Assembly: GCA_016928575.1 (NCBI GenBank)
Contig: JAFGKK010000095.1
Coordinates: forward strand, 1 to 58,826
Direction: 5' to 3'
Origin: Anaerolineales bacterium
GTDB taxonomy: Bacteria; Chloroflexota; Anaerolineae; Anaerolineales; RBG-16-64-43
Length of the DNA stretch: 58,826 bases
Part shown: positions 24,147 through 32,934 of the stretch, piece after piece
Layout of the letters: every line of letters begins with the position of its first letter
How positions within the stretch are numbered: position 1 is the first letter of the stretch
Notes under the pieces: generated by a model
Seen by the model: only the letters and a program-made list of their open reading frames with translations
Told to the model about the DNA's origin: nothing
Databases searched by the model: none
Made by a program: the position numbers and the translations under genes

Positions 24147-25868
24147 ATGAACAACCGCGAACTGGCCGAGACCTTCACCCTGATCGCCGACCTGCTGGAA
24201 ATCAAGGGCGAGATCGTCTACAAGACGCTCGCCTACCGCAAGGCGGCGGAAAGCCTTTCCGCGCTGGACCGCGACGCCGGGGATTACTGGAAGGAAGGCA
24301 AACTGCGAGAGATCCCCGGGGTGGGGGAGGCGATCGCCGGGAAGATCGAAGAGGTTCTCAAGACCGGAAAATTAAAATTCCTGACCCAATTGAAAAAGGA
24401 AATACCCCCCGGATTGGCTGAGTGGTTGAAAGTGCCGGGCCTGGGGCCCAAGAAGGCCGGCCTGATCTGGAAGACGTTGAAGATAAAAACGATTCCGCAA
24501 TTGGAGAAGGCAGCGCGGGCCGGAAAGCTGCGGGATCTGCCGGGGATGGGCGCCAAATCGGAGGCGGCAATCCTGGCTGGGATCGAAAGCCTTAAGCGCC
24601 GTTCGGGAAGGATCCCGCTCGGCCGTGCCTACCCGCTGGCGCAGAAAATCGCCGTCTCCCTGCGGGAGATTTCGGGCGTTGCGGCCGTGGAGCCGGCCGG
24701 CAGTCTGCGGCGGATGCGTTCGGACGTCGGCGACATCGACATCCTCGTCGCCTCCACGGATTCCGTGCCGGTGATGGAGGCTTTCACGCGCCTGCCGGGC
24801 GTGGCGCGGGTTCTGAGCAAGGGCGACACCAAATCCAGCGTCGAGTTCGGCGACGGCGTGCGGGCCCAGGTCTGGGTGCATCCGCCGGAGCGGTTCGGCA
24901 CGGCTCTGCAGTACGCCACCGGATCGAAGGACCACAACGTGTCCCTGCGTGAGTTGGCGCTGAAGCGGGGGCTTTCGCTTTCCGAACACGCGCTGACCCG
25001 GACCGGCGGCGGGGGCGAGATCCTCTGCGCGCAGGAGGAAGACGTTTACCGGGCGCTCGGCCTGCCGTGGATCCCGCCCGAACTGCGTGAGGACCGCGGC
25101 GAGGTGCAAGCCGCTCAGGGCGGCATACTTCCGCGGTTGGTTGAAACCGGCGACATCCTCGCCGACCTGCACGTCCACACCCGCTGGAGCGACGGCCGGC
25201 TGAGCGTGATGGAGGTGGCCCGGGCTGCGATGCGGCGGGGGCTGAAGGTCATCGCCATCACCGACCATACCGTCGGATTGGGGATTGCCAACGGCCTCGA
25301 CATGGCCGGGCATTCCGGACAGGCGGAGGAAATCCGCAGGGCGCAGGAAGCACTCGGAGGCGGGATCCGCATCCTGCACGGAGCCGAAGTGGAGATCAAG
25401 GCCGATGGAACTCTCGACTATCCGGACGAATTCCTGGCGGGTTTGGATTTGGTGATCGCCTCGCTGCACGTCGGCCTGCGCCAGAATCGCGCGAAGGTCA
25501 CCGAACGCATGCTCGGCGCCGTCCGCAATCCGCACGTCGACCTCATCGCCCATCCCACCGGACGGATGCTGCCGGACCGCGAGGGGGCCGATCTGGATCT
25601 GGAGGCGGTGTTCGCGGCGGCGGCCGAGGCAGGGACCGCGCTCGAGATCAACGCCCACCCGGTCCGCCTCGATTTGGACGACACCCACGCCCGCCGGGCG
25701 CGCGCGCTGGGCATTCCGTTGGCGGTCAACACCGATGCGCACTCCGAGGAGGATTTCGAAAATTTGTTTTTCGGCGTCGCCGTCGCCCGCCGCGCCGGAT
25801 TGACCAAGGCGGATGTGGTCAACGCCTGGCCGGCGGAAAAGCTGTTGGGTTGGTTGAAGCAGCGGTGA
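24147..25868 (+). CDS. polX: Family X DNA polymerase / 3'-5' exonuclease PolX
   Basis: The protein has 573 residues. The order is an N-terminal 8-kDa HhH domain (IPGVGEAIAGKI), a second HhH (VPGLGPKKAG), a family X nucleotidyltransferase core (AGSLRRMRSDVGDIDILVA with the metal aspartates), and a C-terminal PHP nuclease domain (DLHVHTRWSDG, TDHT, HPTGR, NTDAHS). Bacterial PolX fills gaps in base-excision repair and its PHP domain provides Mn-dependent 3'-5' exonuclease. All PHP metal ligands that can be seen are kept. The start is chosen from promoter position and family alignment (MNNRELAETF). Confidence 0.93.
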   Translation: MNNRELAETFTLIADLLEIKGEIVYKTLAYRKAAESLSALDRDAGDYWKEGKLREIPGVGEAIAGKIEEVLKTGKLKFLTQLKKEIPPGLAEWLKVPGLGPKKAGLIWKTLKIKTIPQLEKAARAGKLRDLPGMGAKSEAAILAGIESLKRRSGRIPLGRAYPLAQKIAVSLREISGVAAVEPAGSLRRMRSDVGDIDILVASTDSVPVMEAFTRLPGVARVLSKGDTKSSVEFGDGVRAQVWVHPPERFGTALQYATGSKDHNVSLRELALKRGLSLSEHALTRTGGGGEILCAQEEDVYRALGLPWIPPELREDRGEVQAAQGGILPRLVETGDILADLHVHTRWSDGRLSVMEVARAAMRRGLKVIAITDHTVGLGIANGLDMAGHSGQAEEIRRAQEALGGGIRILHGAEVEIKADGTLDYPDEFLAGLDLVIASLHVGLRQNRAKVTERMLGAVRNPHVDLIAHPTGRMLPDREGADLDLEAVFAAAAEAGTALEINAHPVRLDLDDTHARRARALGIPLAVNTDAHSEEDFENLFFGVAVARRAGLTKADVVNAWPAEKLLGWLKQR

Positions 25869-25945
25869 CCATTTGTTTCCCCGCCCAAACCGGAATAAAA
25901 AAAGGAAAGACGGTGTTGTTGAGGATTCCTTGCATTCGTTCGATC

Positions 25946-25975
25946 GTCATTCCCGCGTGCGTTCAGCGGGAATCC
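25946..25975. repeat. GTCATTCCCGC-type hairpin repeat
   Basis: GTCATTCCCGC and GCGGGAAT flank a short loop, and a TGACGG about 40 bases on may be the mate of the outer arm. It lies between the convergent polX and uppP genes. Related elements are at 15222-15353 and 51589-51693. Confidence 0.6.
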
Positions 25976-26062
25976 AGGAGTTGAAGAGGCTGGATGTCCA
26001 TTGAGAACACGCAGACATGACGGTTTTTTCCTATGACCCCGTAGGAGGTTGGGCAGGAAAAA

Positions 26063-26932
26063 TCACCCGCGCAGCAGCGCCGCCGCCGCAATCACCGCCG
26101 CCAACCCCCATCGATAGAACACAAACAGGTCGATTTTGTTTTTTTGCAGATACCTCAGCAGGAACCGGATGCAAAAGTAGCCGCTGACGGCCGCGGCGAG
26201 GAAACCGGCCGCAAACAGAAGCATGTCCGAGCCCGAAAGCGCGCCGGTTTTTAGGTCCGAGAAGATGTCGAACGCGCTTTTCAAGCCCGCGCCGGCGATG
26301 ATCGGCGCCGAAAGCAAAAAAGAAAAACGCGCGGCGTCTTCGCGCTTGAAGCCGAGCGCCAAGCCGGCGGCGATCGTCGCGCCCGAGCGCGAAACGCCGG
26401 GGAATACCGCCAGCGCCTGCGCCAGTCCGATCAAGACCGTCTGAAAAAGAGTCAGCTCCTCGAGTTCCCGGATGTGGCGCGCGGCGCGGTCCGCCAGAAG
26501 CAGGATCGCGCCGAAAACGGCGACGATCCCGGCCATGGCCAGCATCGCGGCCGGCGCGATGGGAGCGCCGGGTGTGTGGAACAAATCGTCGATCGCGCCT
26601 TCGAAAAGGTATCCGGCGAGGGCGCCAGGGATCGTCCCCAGAAGAAGCAGCCAGGCCAGACGCCGTCCGGGATCCGGCTGGATCCGGCGTTGCACGGCGC
26701 TTTGAAAAAAAGCGCGGAGCAGGCGGACCCAATCCTTGGCGAAGAAGATCAACACGGCGGCGAGCGTGCCGAGGTGCAATGCGATATCGAATGGAAGGCT
26801 GGTCAGGGCCGGATCGCTCCAGCCGAACAGCCAGGGAACGACGACCAGGTGGGCGGAGCTGGAGACGGGAATGAATTCCGTGGCTCCCTGAATCAGACCC
26901 AGAATTACGGCTTCGACGAAGGTGGACAGCAT
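26063..26932 (-). CDS. uppP: Undecaprenyl-diphosphatase
   Basis: The protein has 289 residues and about eight membrane helices. The two catalytic regions of the BacA/UppP family are present: QGATEFIPVSSSAHL (residues about 15-29) and PGVSRSGATI in the second half. It regenerates undecaprenyl phosphate for cell-wall and glycan synthesis. Start ATG 26932 has a GGAGGAG about ten bases upstream; longer frames have no homology. Confidence 0.95.
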   Translation of the reverse strand: MLSTFVEAVILGLIQGATEFIPVSSSAHLVVVPWLFGWSDPALTSLPFDIALHLGTLAAVLIFFAKDWVRLLRAFFQSAVQRRIQPDPGRRLAWLLLLGTIPGALAGYLFEGAIDDLFHTPGAPIAPAAMLAMAGIVAVFGAILLLADRAARHIRELEELTLFQTVLIGLAQALAVFPGVSRSGATIAAGLALGFKREDAARFSFLLSAPIIAGAGLKSAFDIFSDLKTGALSGSDMLLFAAGFLAAAVSGYFCIRFLLRYLQKNKIDLFVFYRWGLAAVIAAAALLRG

Positions 26933-27268
26933 GGCGGGATACTCCTCCGGCGGGCAATAATACTCGAAATCCGTCCCGGGGGATACGTGGCAAGTACTCC
27001 CATAGAAACCTCCGGCGCCGCCGTTTCCGCACTGCCGACGCAAAGCCGCCCAAGCCGTCCGGCAGGCGGGCGCCTGGAAAAATCCGGCGGAAAGCGCGGC
27101 GCAGGCCATCCGCATGAGGGTGCCGGAGGGTGGATATCCTGGGAAACGCCGATTTAACGGAAAGAATATTGAATTGCCCGGGGCATTCGGTCATTAATGG
27201 GTGATCATCCCTGCCATCCGGGAAAGGCATTGCCGCCGGGGAGACGGCGGGACGTCCGGTTGCCTCCG
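26933..27268. other. 336-bp divergent intergenic region
   Basis: Between uppP and the rightward gene at 27269. Frames stay open on both strands but show no recognisable protein. An AT-rich GAATATTGAATTG near 27160-27175 is the best promoter candidate for the rightward cluster. Confidence 0.4.
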
Positions 27269-27796
27269 ATGAAGGTTCTGATTCTCTTACAAGGCACGGT
27301 TCTGATGCACCGCAGCGGCTTGGGCCGGACCCGGGAGGAACGCGTGCGCCAGGTGATTGAGGCCGATCCGTCGATCTACGATTGGGTTTCCTACGTCCCG
27401 ATCGGCCACGCGGCTGAAAAAATCCGGATCTGGAAGATCCAGGGCGCGGAAATCGGTTACTTGAGCCCGCATCGGACCGCCGCCGACGTCGGCATCGACG
27501 CCGAAGTCCTGCAGGCGCACCGTTTTCCGGCCGGGCAGGTTTTTTCCCGACGGGAAGGGGAAGGCTACCCGGAGGTTATCGAGCGGGTCCGGCCGGATAT
27601 CCTGGTCGAAGACGACCGCGAAAGCATCGGCGGGGAACGGGGGATGGTTTTTCCTCGCGTCCGCCAGGAACTCCGGCGGAGGATAAAATCCATCGTCGTC
27701 AGGGAATTCGGCGGGATCGACCACCTGCCGGACGAGATCGCCACCCTGCTCTTTCTGCCGGATGACTGGGGTTCGGAGAAGCCGTCCGCCGCGTAA
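27269..27796 (+). CDS. HAD-like protein lacking the catalytic aspartates
   Basis: The protein has 175 residues and is soluble. The layout recalls a haloacid dehalogenase fold: a first strand VLILLQGTVLMH where DxDGT would be, a KIRIWKIQGAEIGYLS segment like motif II, and RPDILVEDDRESIGG like the DD motif near the C terminus. The first Asp nucleophile is replaced by Gln, so catalysis of the usual kind is doubtful. The HAD comparison is inference. It is 73 bases upstream of the Tat lipoprotein gene and probably in the same unit. Confidence 0.6.
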   Translation: MKVLILLQGTVLMHRSGLGRTREERVRQVIEADPSIYDWVSYVPIGHAAEKIRIWKIQGAEIGYLSPHRTAADVGIDAEVLQAHRFPAGQVFSRREGEGYPEVIERVRPDILVEDDRESIGGERGMVFPRVRQELRRRIKSIVVREFGGIDHLPDEIATLLFLPDDWGSEKPSAA

Positions 27797-27869
27797 TATG
27801 TGCAATTCCGCACTACGCGGAACATATTCCCGCAATCGGCGTCGTACAGAGGCAGGAGAAGAAACCGCC

Positions 27870-28610
27870 ATGCCCGTCCCACGCCGCGGTTTCATGAAGT
27901 TGTTCGGCGTCTCGCTGGGTTCGCTGCTCCTGACGCGCTGCCAGCGGACCGAAACGCCGGCGCCCACCGAGCTTCCGGTAATCTGCTACGAGCCGACCGG
28001 AATCCGTCCGCCGACGGATACGTCCCCCCCTCAAACCGCATCGCTGCGAACGCTTCTCCGCCTGTGCTGGCTGCGCTTCGGCGAATTGGCGCAGAAGACG
28101 AAGGAAAATTGGAAGGCCGAACCCGGCGAAAACTACGGGAGCCAGTTGGCCGGGAAAATGAACGAGGATCACCGACGCATCCTCGATGACCTGACGGCGG
28201 CCGGCGAAATCACGGCGCCGGTTTCCGACCTGATCCAGGAAGCGTACGAAGCCGCGGTATTCCACATCTGGCGCTTGAACACGATGATGACCTGCTACGA
28301 GATGGTGATGGTCGATTACGCGCCGGCCAGCGCCGCCAACCTTGTGAACCAATCCGGAGCCCTGACCGAGGCGGCCGCCGGAACCCCGATCGCACCGGCA
28401 ACGCTGGAGAAAATCCGCACGGCGCTCGAGCGCGACCTGGCGTTCTATGCGTTGACCGACGCGGAAGTGCAGGCCCTGTATGAAATGCTGCTCAAGGAGT
28501 ATCAGGATGCCGGCGAGACGATCCCCTCGTTCGAGGATCTGGACTTGGCGCTCACCCCGGACGTCAAAGCCGCGGCGCGGTTCCTGGTGGACGTGCTGAC
28601 CGGAAAATAA
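27870..28610 (+). CDS. Tat-exported lipoprotein-like protein, unknown function
   Basis: The protein has 246 residues. The N terminus MPVPRRGFMKLFG is a good twin-arginine motif (RRxFxK), followed by a hydrophobic stretch and a Cys in LLLTRC that could be lipidated. The mature part is largely helical and ends DVLTGK. I see no known enzyme motif. AGGAG lies upstream of ATG 27870. Its TAA shares a base with the ATG of the radical SAM gene that follows, which implies tight co-expression; it may be the substrate or partner of that enzyme. Confidence 0.75.
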   Translation: MPVPRRGFMKLFGVSLGSLLLTRCQRTETPAPTELPVICYEPTGIRPPTDTSPPQTASLRTLLRLCWLRFGELAQKTKENWKAEPGENYGSQLAGKMNEDHRRILDDLTAAGEITAPVSDLIQEAYEAAVFHIWRLNTMMTCYEMVMVDYAPASAANLVNQSGALTEAAAGTPIAPATLEKIRTALERDLAFYALTDAEVQALYEMLLKEYQDAGETIPSFEDLDLALTPDVKAAARFLVDVLTGK

Positions 28611-29686
28611 TGTCTTCCCGCCCGCGCATAGCCTCGTTGATATTTGAAGTCACGCAGCGCTGCAATCACGCCTGCCTGCATTGCTACAACGTGTGGGCCG
28701 GAGAGGACGAGTGCGCGCGGACCTACCCGCCGTACCCGCGCGGCGAGCTGGACACAAAGCGGACGCTGGACCTGCTGGGCAAAGCCCTCGACGAGACCGT
28801 CTGCTCCCATGTGACGCTGACCGGCGGCGAACCGCTGCTGCGCGAGGACCTGCCGGCCATCCTCGAATACCTTCGCGGCCGGAACGTGCGGACCACGGTG
28901 ATCAGCAACGGGCGGCTGTTGGACCAGCGGATGGCGGCGGATTGCCTCGACCGCGGAGCGGCTTTGTTCGAACTCCCGCTGCTCAGCCACAAGCGCGAGG
29001 TGCACGACCGGATGTCCGGCGCACCCGGCGCCTGGGAGGCCGTCCTGGATGCGATGGCCAACCTCCGCCTGCTCCGCGGCCGCTTCATCGCTGTCTTCGT
29101 CGCCACCAAGCTGAACCTTGACGACGTGCGCGGAACGATGAAATTGGCGTTCGCCTTCGGGGCCCAGGGGATGATGTTCAATCGCTTCAACCCGGGCGGC
29201 CGCGGGCGGGCCAATCTGGAAATGCTGCTTCCGTCGCGCGGCGGGATCCGCCGGGCGCTCGAAGAGGCGGCCGCCGCATCGGCCGAGTTCGACCTGCCGG
29301 TCTCCTGCTCGATCCCGATCCAGCCCTGCCTGATCGACATGAGCGCCTTCCCGCGGTTCGGCACCGGATTTTGCGCCGCCGGAACCGACCGGGCTTACTT
29401 CACGCTCGATCCGCTCGGGAACGTGCGGCCGTGCAACCACACCCCGACGATCCTCGGAAACCTGCGGGAGGAATCCTTCGCCGACCTGGCCGCCTCGGCG
29501 CGAATGCGGGCCTTCGCCGAAGCGATGCCGGCTTTTTGCGGACCTTGCAGCCGGCGGATGGAATGCCGGGGCGGGTGCAAAGCGGCGGCGGAAGTGTGCT
29601 ACGGATCGGCGGGCGAGGAAGAGCCCTTCCTGCGGATCAATAAGGAGCATGCTTCCCCTCTCACGCTTGCCGGCGAGAAACCATAG
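28610..29686 (+). CDS. Radical SAM/SPASM-type maturase
   Basis: The protein has 358 residues. The SAM-cluster motif is CNHACLHC (C18, C22, C25), followed by the TGGEPL loop that contacts SAM. The C-terminal third is SPASM-like, with Cys in GTGFCAAG, VRPCNHTP, FCGPCSRRMEC and GGC, enough for one or two auxiliary clusters. Such enzymes modify peptides or proteins or act in cofactor synthesis. It overlaps the Tat lipoprotein gene by one base (TAATG). No short RiPP precursor is seen within the next 300 bases, so the lipoprotein is the obvious partner to test. Confidence 0.85.
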   Translation: MSSRPRIASLIFEVTQRCNHACLHCYNVWAGEDECARTYPPYPRGELDTKRTLDLLGKALDETVCSHVTLTGGEPLLREDLPAILEYLRGRNVRTTVISNGRLLDQRMAADCLDRGAALFELPLLSHKREVHDRMSGAPGAWEAVLDAMANLRLLRGRFIAVFVATKLNLDDVRGTMKLAFAFGAQGMMFNRFNPGGRGRANLEMLLPSRGGIRRALEEAAAASAEFDLPVSCSIPIQPCLIDMSAFPRFGTGFCAAGTDRAYFTLDPLGNVRPCNHTPTILGNLREESFADLAASARMRAFAEAMPAFCGPCSRRMECRGGCKAAAEVCYGSAGEEEPFLRINKEHASPLTLAGEKP

Positions 29687-30030
29687 AAATAACCGTATTG
29701 CAATAATTATCCACCCAACCAATATCTTTGGAGAGGCTAGCGAAACGGAATTCTCCCCGAATTCATTCGGGAATATCTGTCGCAGCAGAAGCAGTGTCTC
29801 ATCCCGTGATCTTCCTTCAAGAATCCATCAATGGCATGGAGATGGTCGCATACGTCTCGGTTTATCTCCGTGCCACTCCGCGTTCACTGTGGATAGGATC
29901 GGGGAAGTGTGGATTGGGATGGAGGGCGGGAATCGGAGTCGGTGCAGGGATATTCAATATTCTCCGAGTTGAAAGGGTGAATTATCGGCGCGGAATTATT
30001 CGAAGAGACCCGGGATTTCCCTTTTTCAAT
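29687..30030. other. 344-bp intergenic region, nothing recognised
   Basis: Between the radical SAM gene and the end of the GH114-like gene. Base composition is lower in GC than neighbouring genes. Frames that cross it have no recognisable protein, and I see no clear hairpin terminator. Confidence 0.4.
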
Positions 30031-30894
30031 TCACGGGCAGGCTTGACGCCAGGCGTCCAACTCGCGGTGTTTGAGGATCGCCTGGATGCCGAGCGCCTTC
30101 GCCTGCGGGCAGAACGTTTCCGGCGTGATCCCGGTATCGGTGTATTCGGCGTCGAACACGGCTTTGCCGTTTTGCAGGAAGGGCAGGGTCAGCCCGCACC
30201 AGCCCTGGTCGAAGCAATCCTCGGTCAGGGCGAAGTCGAAATCCGCCGCAAGTGCCTCGGCCTGCTCCGCGTCGTTCTTCAGACCGATCGCCAGGCCGCG
30301 CGCGTGAGCCTCCCGAGCCAGGAAGCGGTTGAACGCCAGCTGATCCTCGTAGGTAAGCGGAAAGCCCGTTTCGTTAAGGTATCCGTCGACGTTGTCGGGC
30401 TCCACGCCGTCGAACCCCTTGGATTTGCACAGGTCCAGACGCGCCCCGAGGACCGGCGCTAGCAGATCGACGCGGCGGATGTCAAGCCATTTCTCGCCTT
30501 CCCAGCCTTCGTAATCGTTGCCGATGACCTCGGGCGGGAAATCCGCGGCGTCCGGCCGCCAATCCTCCCAACTGCCGGTGCTGATGTAGCAAATCACCCG
30601 CCGCCCGTCCCGATGCAAAGCGGCGACGGTTTCGGCGGCGGTATCGAACGCGTCCAGATCGTAGACGTCCACGTCAAACGAGGTGTCGATCACGTTCCCG
30701 GAAAGCTGCCATTGCCAAGTCGCCGCCGGCACGGGTTTCCACCAGGCGTCGGCGTCCGGCGTCTCGGCCGCGGCGTTGGGCGGCGGACTGTCCGTCGCCG
30801 CCGGGCGCGTGCCTTCCGGCGGTGCGGGGGGAAAGAGAAGCGAACAGCCGAGGGAGGACAGCAGGAAAAGGAGCAGACAGCCGCGGGCTCGCAT
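30031..30894 (-). CDS. GH114-like glycoside hydrolase lipoprotein
   Basis: The protein has 287 residues. A signal peptide with lipobox SSLGC leads to a Pro-rich linker, then a TIM-barrel domain of the GH114/TM1410 family. Its marks are WQWQLSG near the start, VYDLDAFDT, GRRVICYISTGSWEDWRPD, KGFDGVEPDNVDGY and the FALTEDCFD region. Characterised GH114 enzymes are endo-alpha-1,4-polygalactosaminidases. The acidic residues in GVEPDNVD and LTEDC are plausible catalytic groups. The enzyme should act on the cell surface, perhaps on self or competitor biofilm. GGAGG lies nine bases before ATG 30894. Confidence 0.82.
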   Translation of the reverse strand: MRARGCLLLFLLSSLGCSLLFPPAPPEGTRPAATDSPPPNAAAETPDADAWWKPVPAATWQWQLSGNVIDTSFDVDVYDLDAFDTAAETVAALHRDGRRVICYISTGSWEDWRPDAADFPPEVIGNDYEGWEGEKWLDIRRVDLLAPVLGARLDLCKSKGFDGVEPDNVDGYLNETGFPLTYEDQLAFNRFLAREAHARGLAIGLKNDAEQAEALAADFDFALTEDCFDQGWCGLTLPFLQNGKAVFDAEYTDTGITPETFCPQAKALGIQAILKHRELDAWRQACP

Positions 30895-31067
30895 GGGGAT
30901 CGCCTCCGTTTTTATGCCATGCATTGTACATGAGTTGCGGCGCGCGCAAGACCAATCCGGCTGAGACGCTATCGTTTGGTTTTGTTTGTACCCCCTGCTC
31001 ACACTAACCTGGACCAACCCCTCCCTTCGCTCGAATCGGGAACGGGCCCGCCCCGTCTCTGCTTTGG

Positions 31068-31200
31068 CAGGGTGCCGGAAAAGGCTGTAGGAAATTTCAT
31101 TGCGAACGGCCGGAGGGAGCGGAGCAATCTCCTTTTGAGGATGAATAAGGAGATAGCTTTGCCCGCTCCGGGATCCGTCGCGCAGGGCCGGGAGGAAGCG
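31068..31200. repeat. Degraded copy of the 44/47-kb repeat family
   Basis: CAGGGTGCCGGAAAAGGCTG, then TTCATTGCGAACGGCCGG and AGGGAGCGGAGCAATCTCC, follow the same order as the ends of the intact elements at 44021 and 47374 (CAGGGTGTTGAAAAA, TGTCATTGCGA, CAGGGAGCGAAGC). The right end is not recognisable. Confidence 0.5.
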
Positions 31201-31290
31201 TTGGGGGAAAGGAGGAAAAAAAGAATGAAGAAGGGTTAAGGAAACGCGGTTTTCGCCCTGCGGCGGCACGTCAAAGAAGGGGGTTTATCG

Positions 31291-31296
31291 TATAAT
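31291..31296 (+). promoter_or_regulatory. -10 box for the lipoprotein gene
   Basis: TATAAT, about 108 bases before ATG 31405. The predicted leader of about 100 nt contains the 6-bp hairpin at 31306-31321. Confidence 0.45.
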
Positions 31297-31404
31297 TCCT
31301 CCAATCCACTTAAAAAAGTGGCGGGAGAAGAAGTATGCGGATCATGCTGCTGCTTCGACGCGGCGGCATCCCCTCTCATCCGGGAAAAGATGAAAAGGAG
31401 GAAT

Positions 31405-32034
31405 ATGAAGCGCAGGCGGGTTTTGATCGTTCTTTTTTTTGCCGGAATAATCCTTTTGGGATGCGACGTCGGGGGGCTGTTTGCGCCCGCCGCCACCGCC
31501 ACTCCGACCTCCACGCCGACCGCGACGCTGACCCCGACCCCTGCCGCAACGGAGACGCCTTCTCCGACCTGCACGGAACCCCCCACGGCCACGCCGACCG
31601 TCACCGAGACCCCGGTGCCGAACCCCCGGGTGCATTCCAGCAAGGGCGATTTCCTGGTGATGAGCCTGGAGATGAACGACAGTTTTCCGCGCGGGTGCCA
31701 GAAGAGCGATTGGTTCTGCTACCAAGCGACCGAAGGGCGGACGATGCTGTATGTCTGGTTCGAACGCGGGGAGGACACCAAGCACATCGACGGCGAGGAA
31801 TTCGTAAAAATCACCGGGAAGGTGACGGTGAAAAGCGCCAGCGGATACACCACCTCCCCGTTCGCCGGCGGAATCCTCTACGGCGAATACGTCCTCGCCT
31901 TCCGCCAGCCGATCGAGGACCAATACACGCTGTATTGGGGGGACAATCCGCCGATTCCCCTGATCGAACTGCTGAACGCGGACAACCCTGCGGGATCCGG
32001 TTTTTCGGGCGCCGACCTGTGGATCTACGGCTAG
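31405..32034 (+). CDS. Lipoprotein with Thr/Pro linker
   Basis: The protein has 209 residues. A basic signal peptide ends at a lipobox LLGC; a long Thr-Pro-rich linker (TATPTSTPTATLTP pattern) of about 50 residues separates the anchor from a C-terminal domain of about 135 residues. That domain has a CQKSDWFCYQ motif likely to form a disulfide. I do not recognise it; such domains in related genomes are surface proteins. Start ATG 31405 has AGGAGG four bases upstream and is preferred over ATG 31390. The B3/B4 gene follows at 22 bases. Confidence 0.75.
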   Translation: MKRRRVLIVLFFAGIILLGCDVGGLFAPAATATPTSTPTATLTPTPAATETPSPTCTEPPTATPTVTETPVPNPRVHSSKGDFLVMSLEMNDSFPRGCQKSDWFCYQATEGRTMLYVWFERGEDTKHIDGEEFVKITGKVTVKSASGYTTSPFAGGILYGEYVLAFRQPIEDQYTLYWGDNPPIPLIELLNADNPAGSGFSGADLWIYG

Positions 32035-32056
32035 GAGACAGCATCCAGCGGTAACA

Positions 32057-32755
32057 ATGACCCCTCCAAAAGCGATGTTCACCGCCACGCGGGAATGGTC
32101 GTCGGCTCATCCGGATGCGCACGCCGGAGTCCTCATCCTGCGCAACGCCGGCAATCCGCAGAGCCATCCCGGATTGGAGGAACGGAAAGCCGCGCTCGAA
32201 GCGGAATTGCGCGCCCGCTATGCCGGGTTTTCCCGGCAGGCGTTTCTCGACGTGCCGGCGCTCTACTCTTACGATCGGTACTACAGCCGCTTCAAGAAGA
32301 CCTACCACATCCAACTCCAGCTGGAATCGATCGTCCTGCGGGGCAAATCCATTCCCGCCGTGGCCGCGCTGGTCGAGGCGATGTTCATGGCGGAGATGGA
32401 GGATCTGCTGCTGACCGCCGGGCACGATCTGGATGTCGCGGTTCCGCCCTTCATCCTCGATTCGTCCCAGGGGAAGGAATCGTACATGCTCATGCGCGGC
32501 GAAGCGCAGACGCTCAAGCAGGGCGATATGTACATCCGCGACGGAGAAGGCGTGATCTCCAGCGTGATCTACGGGCCGGACCGAAGGACTCAGATCCGCC
32601 CGGAGACGAAAAACGCAGTCTTCACCACCTACGTCCCGGCGGGCGTCCCCGCGGCGGCCGTCAAGGCGCACTTGGAGCACATCCAGCGGAACGTACTGAT
32701 CTTCGCGCCGGACGCCGGCACCGAGCTTTTGGAGGTTTTCTCCGGTGGAGAATAG
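32057..32755 (+). CDS. B3/B4-domain protein (Phe-tRNA-synthetase beta-like)
   Basis: The protein has 232 residues. It matches the stand-alone B3/B4 family related to the editing and tRNA-interaction domain of phenylalanyl-tRNA synthetase beta: a middle YSRFKKTYHIQLQLESI, then IPAVAALVEAMFMAEM and a C-terminal ...KNAVFTTYVPAGVP. Some members bind nucleic acid or edit mischarged tRNA; the role here is unknown. It starts 22 bases after the lipoprotein gene, so the two may share a transcript although their cell locations differ. Confidence 0.75.
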   Translation: MTPPKAMFTATREWSSAHPDAHAGVLILRNAGNPQSHPGLEERKAALEAELRARYAGFSRQAFLDVPALYSYDRYYSRFKKTYHIQLQLESIVLRGKSIPAVAALVEAMFMAEMEDLLLTAGHDLDVAVPPFILDSSQGKESYMLMRGEAQTLKQGDMYIRDGEGVISSVIYGPDRRTQIRPETKNAVFTTYVPAGVPAAAVKAHLEHIQRNVLIFAPDAGTELLEVFSGGE

Positions 32756-32934
32756 GGATCAACCCTTTTTTCGATCCTTCCGCCGTTCCCGGAAGAGGGC
32801 GGGATCCTTCGGCCCAAGGTGTGAAAAAAGCAGGCCTCGGCGTTTTTCTTCTTTCTTATAGCGGGGATGGAAGCTGGAATAGGGCCGCGCAAATCCGTCA
32901 CGGCTCGCATAAGCTGAGGCCGAGGAATTGGACG

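Larger units (their letters stand above)
30895..31404. other. 510-bp divergent intergenic region with degraded repeat
   Basis: It holds a possible leftward -10 (TACAAT near 30926), a decayed repeat at 31068-31200 resembling the 44-kb and 47-kb elements, and a rightward TATAAT at 31291-31296. The leader of the following gene has a CCACTTAAAAAAGTGG hairpin at 31306-31321. No gene is seen. Confidence 0.5.
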
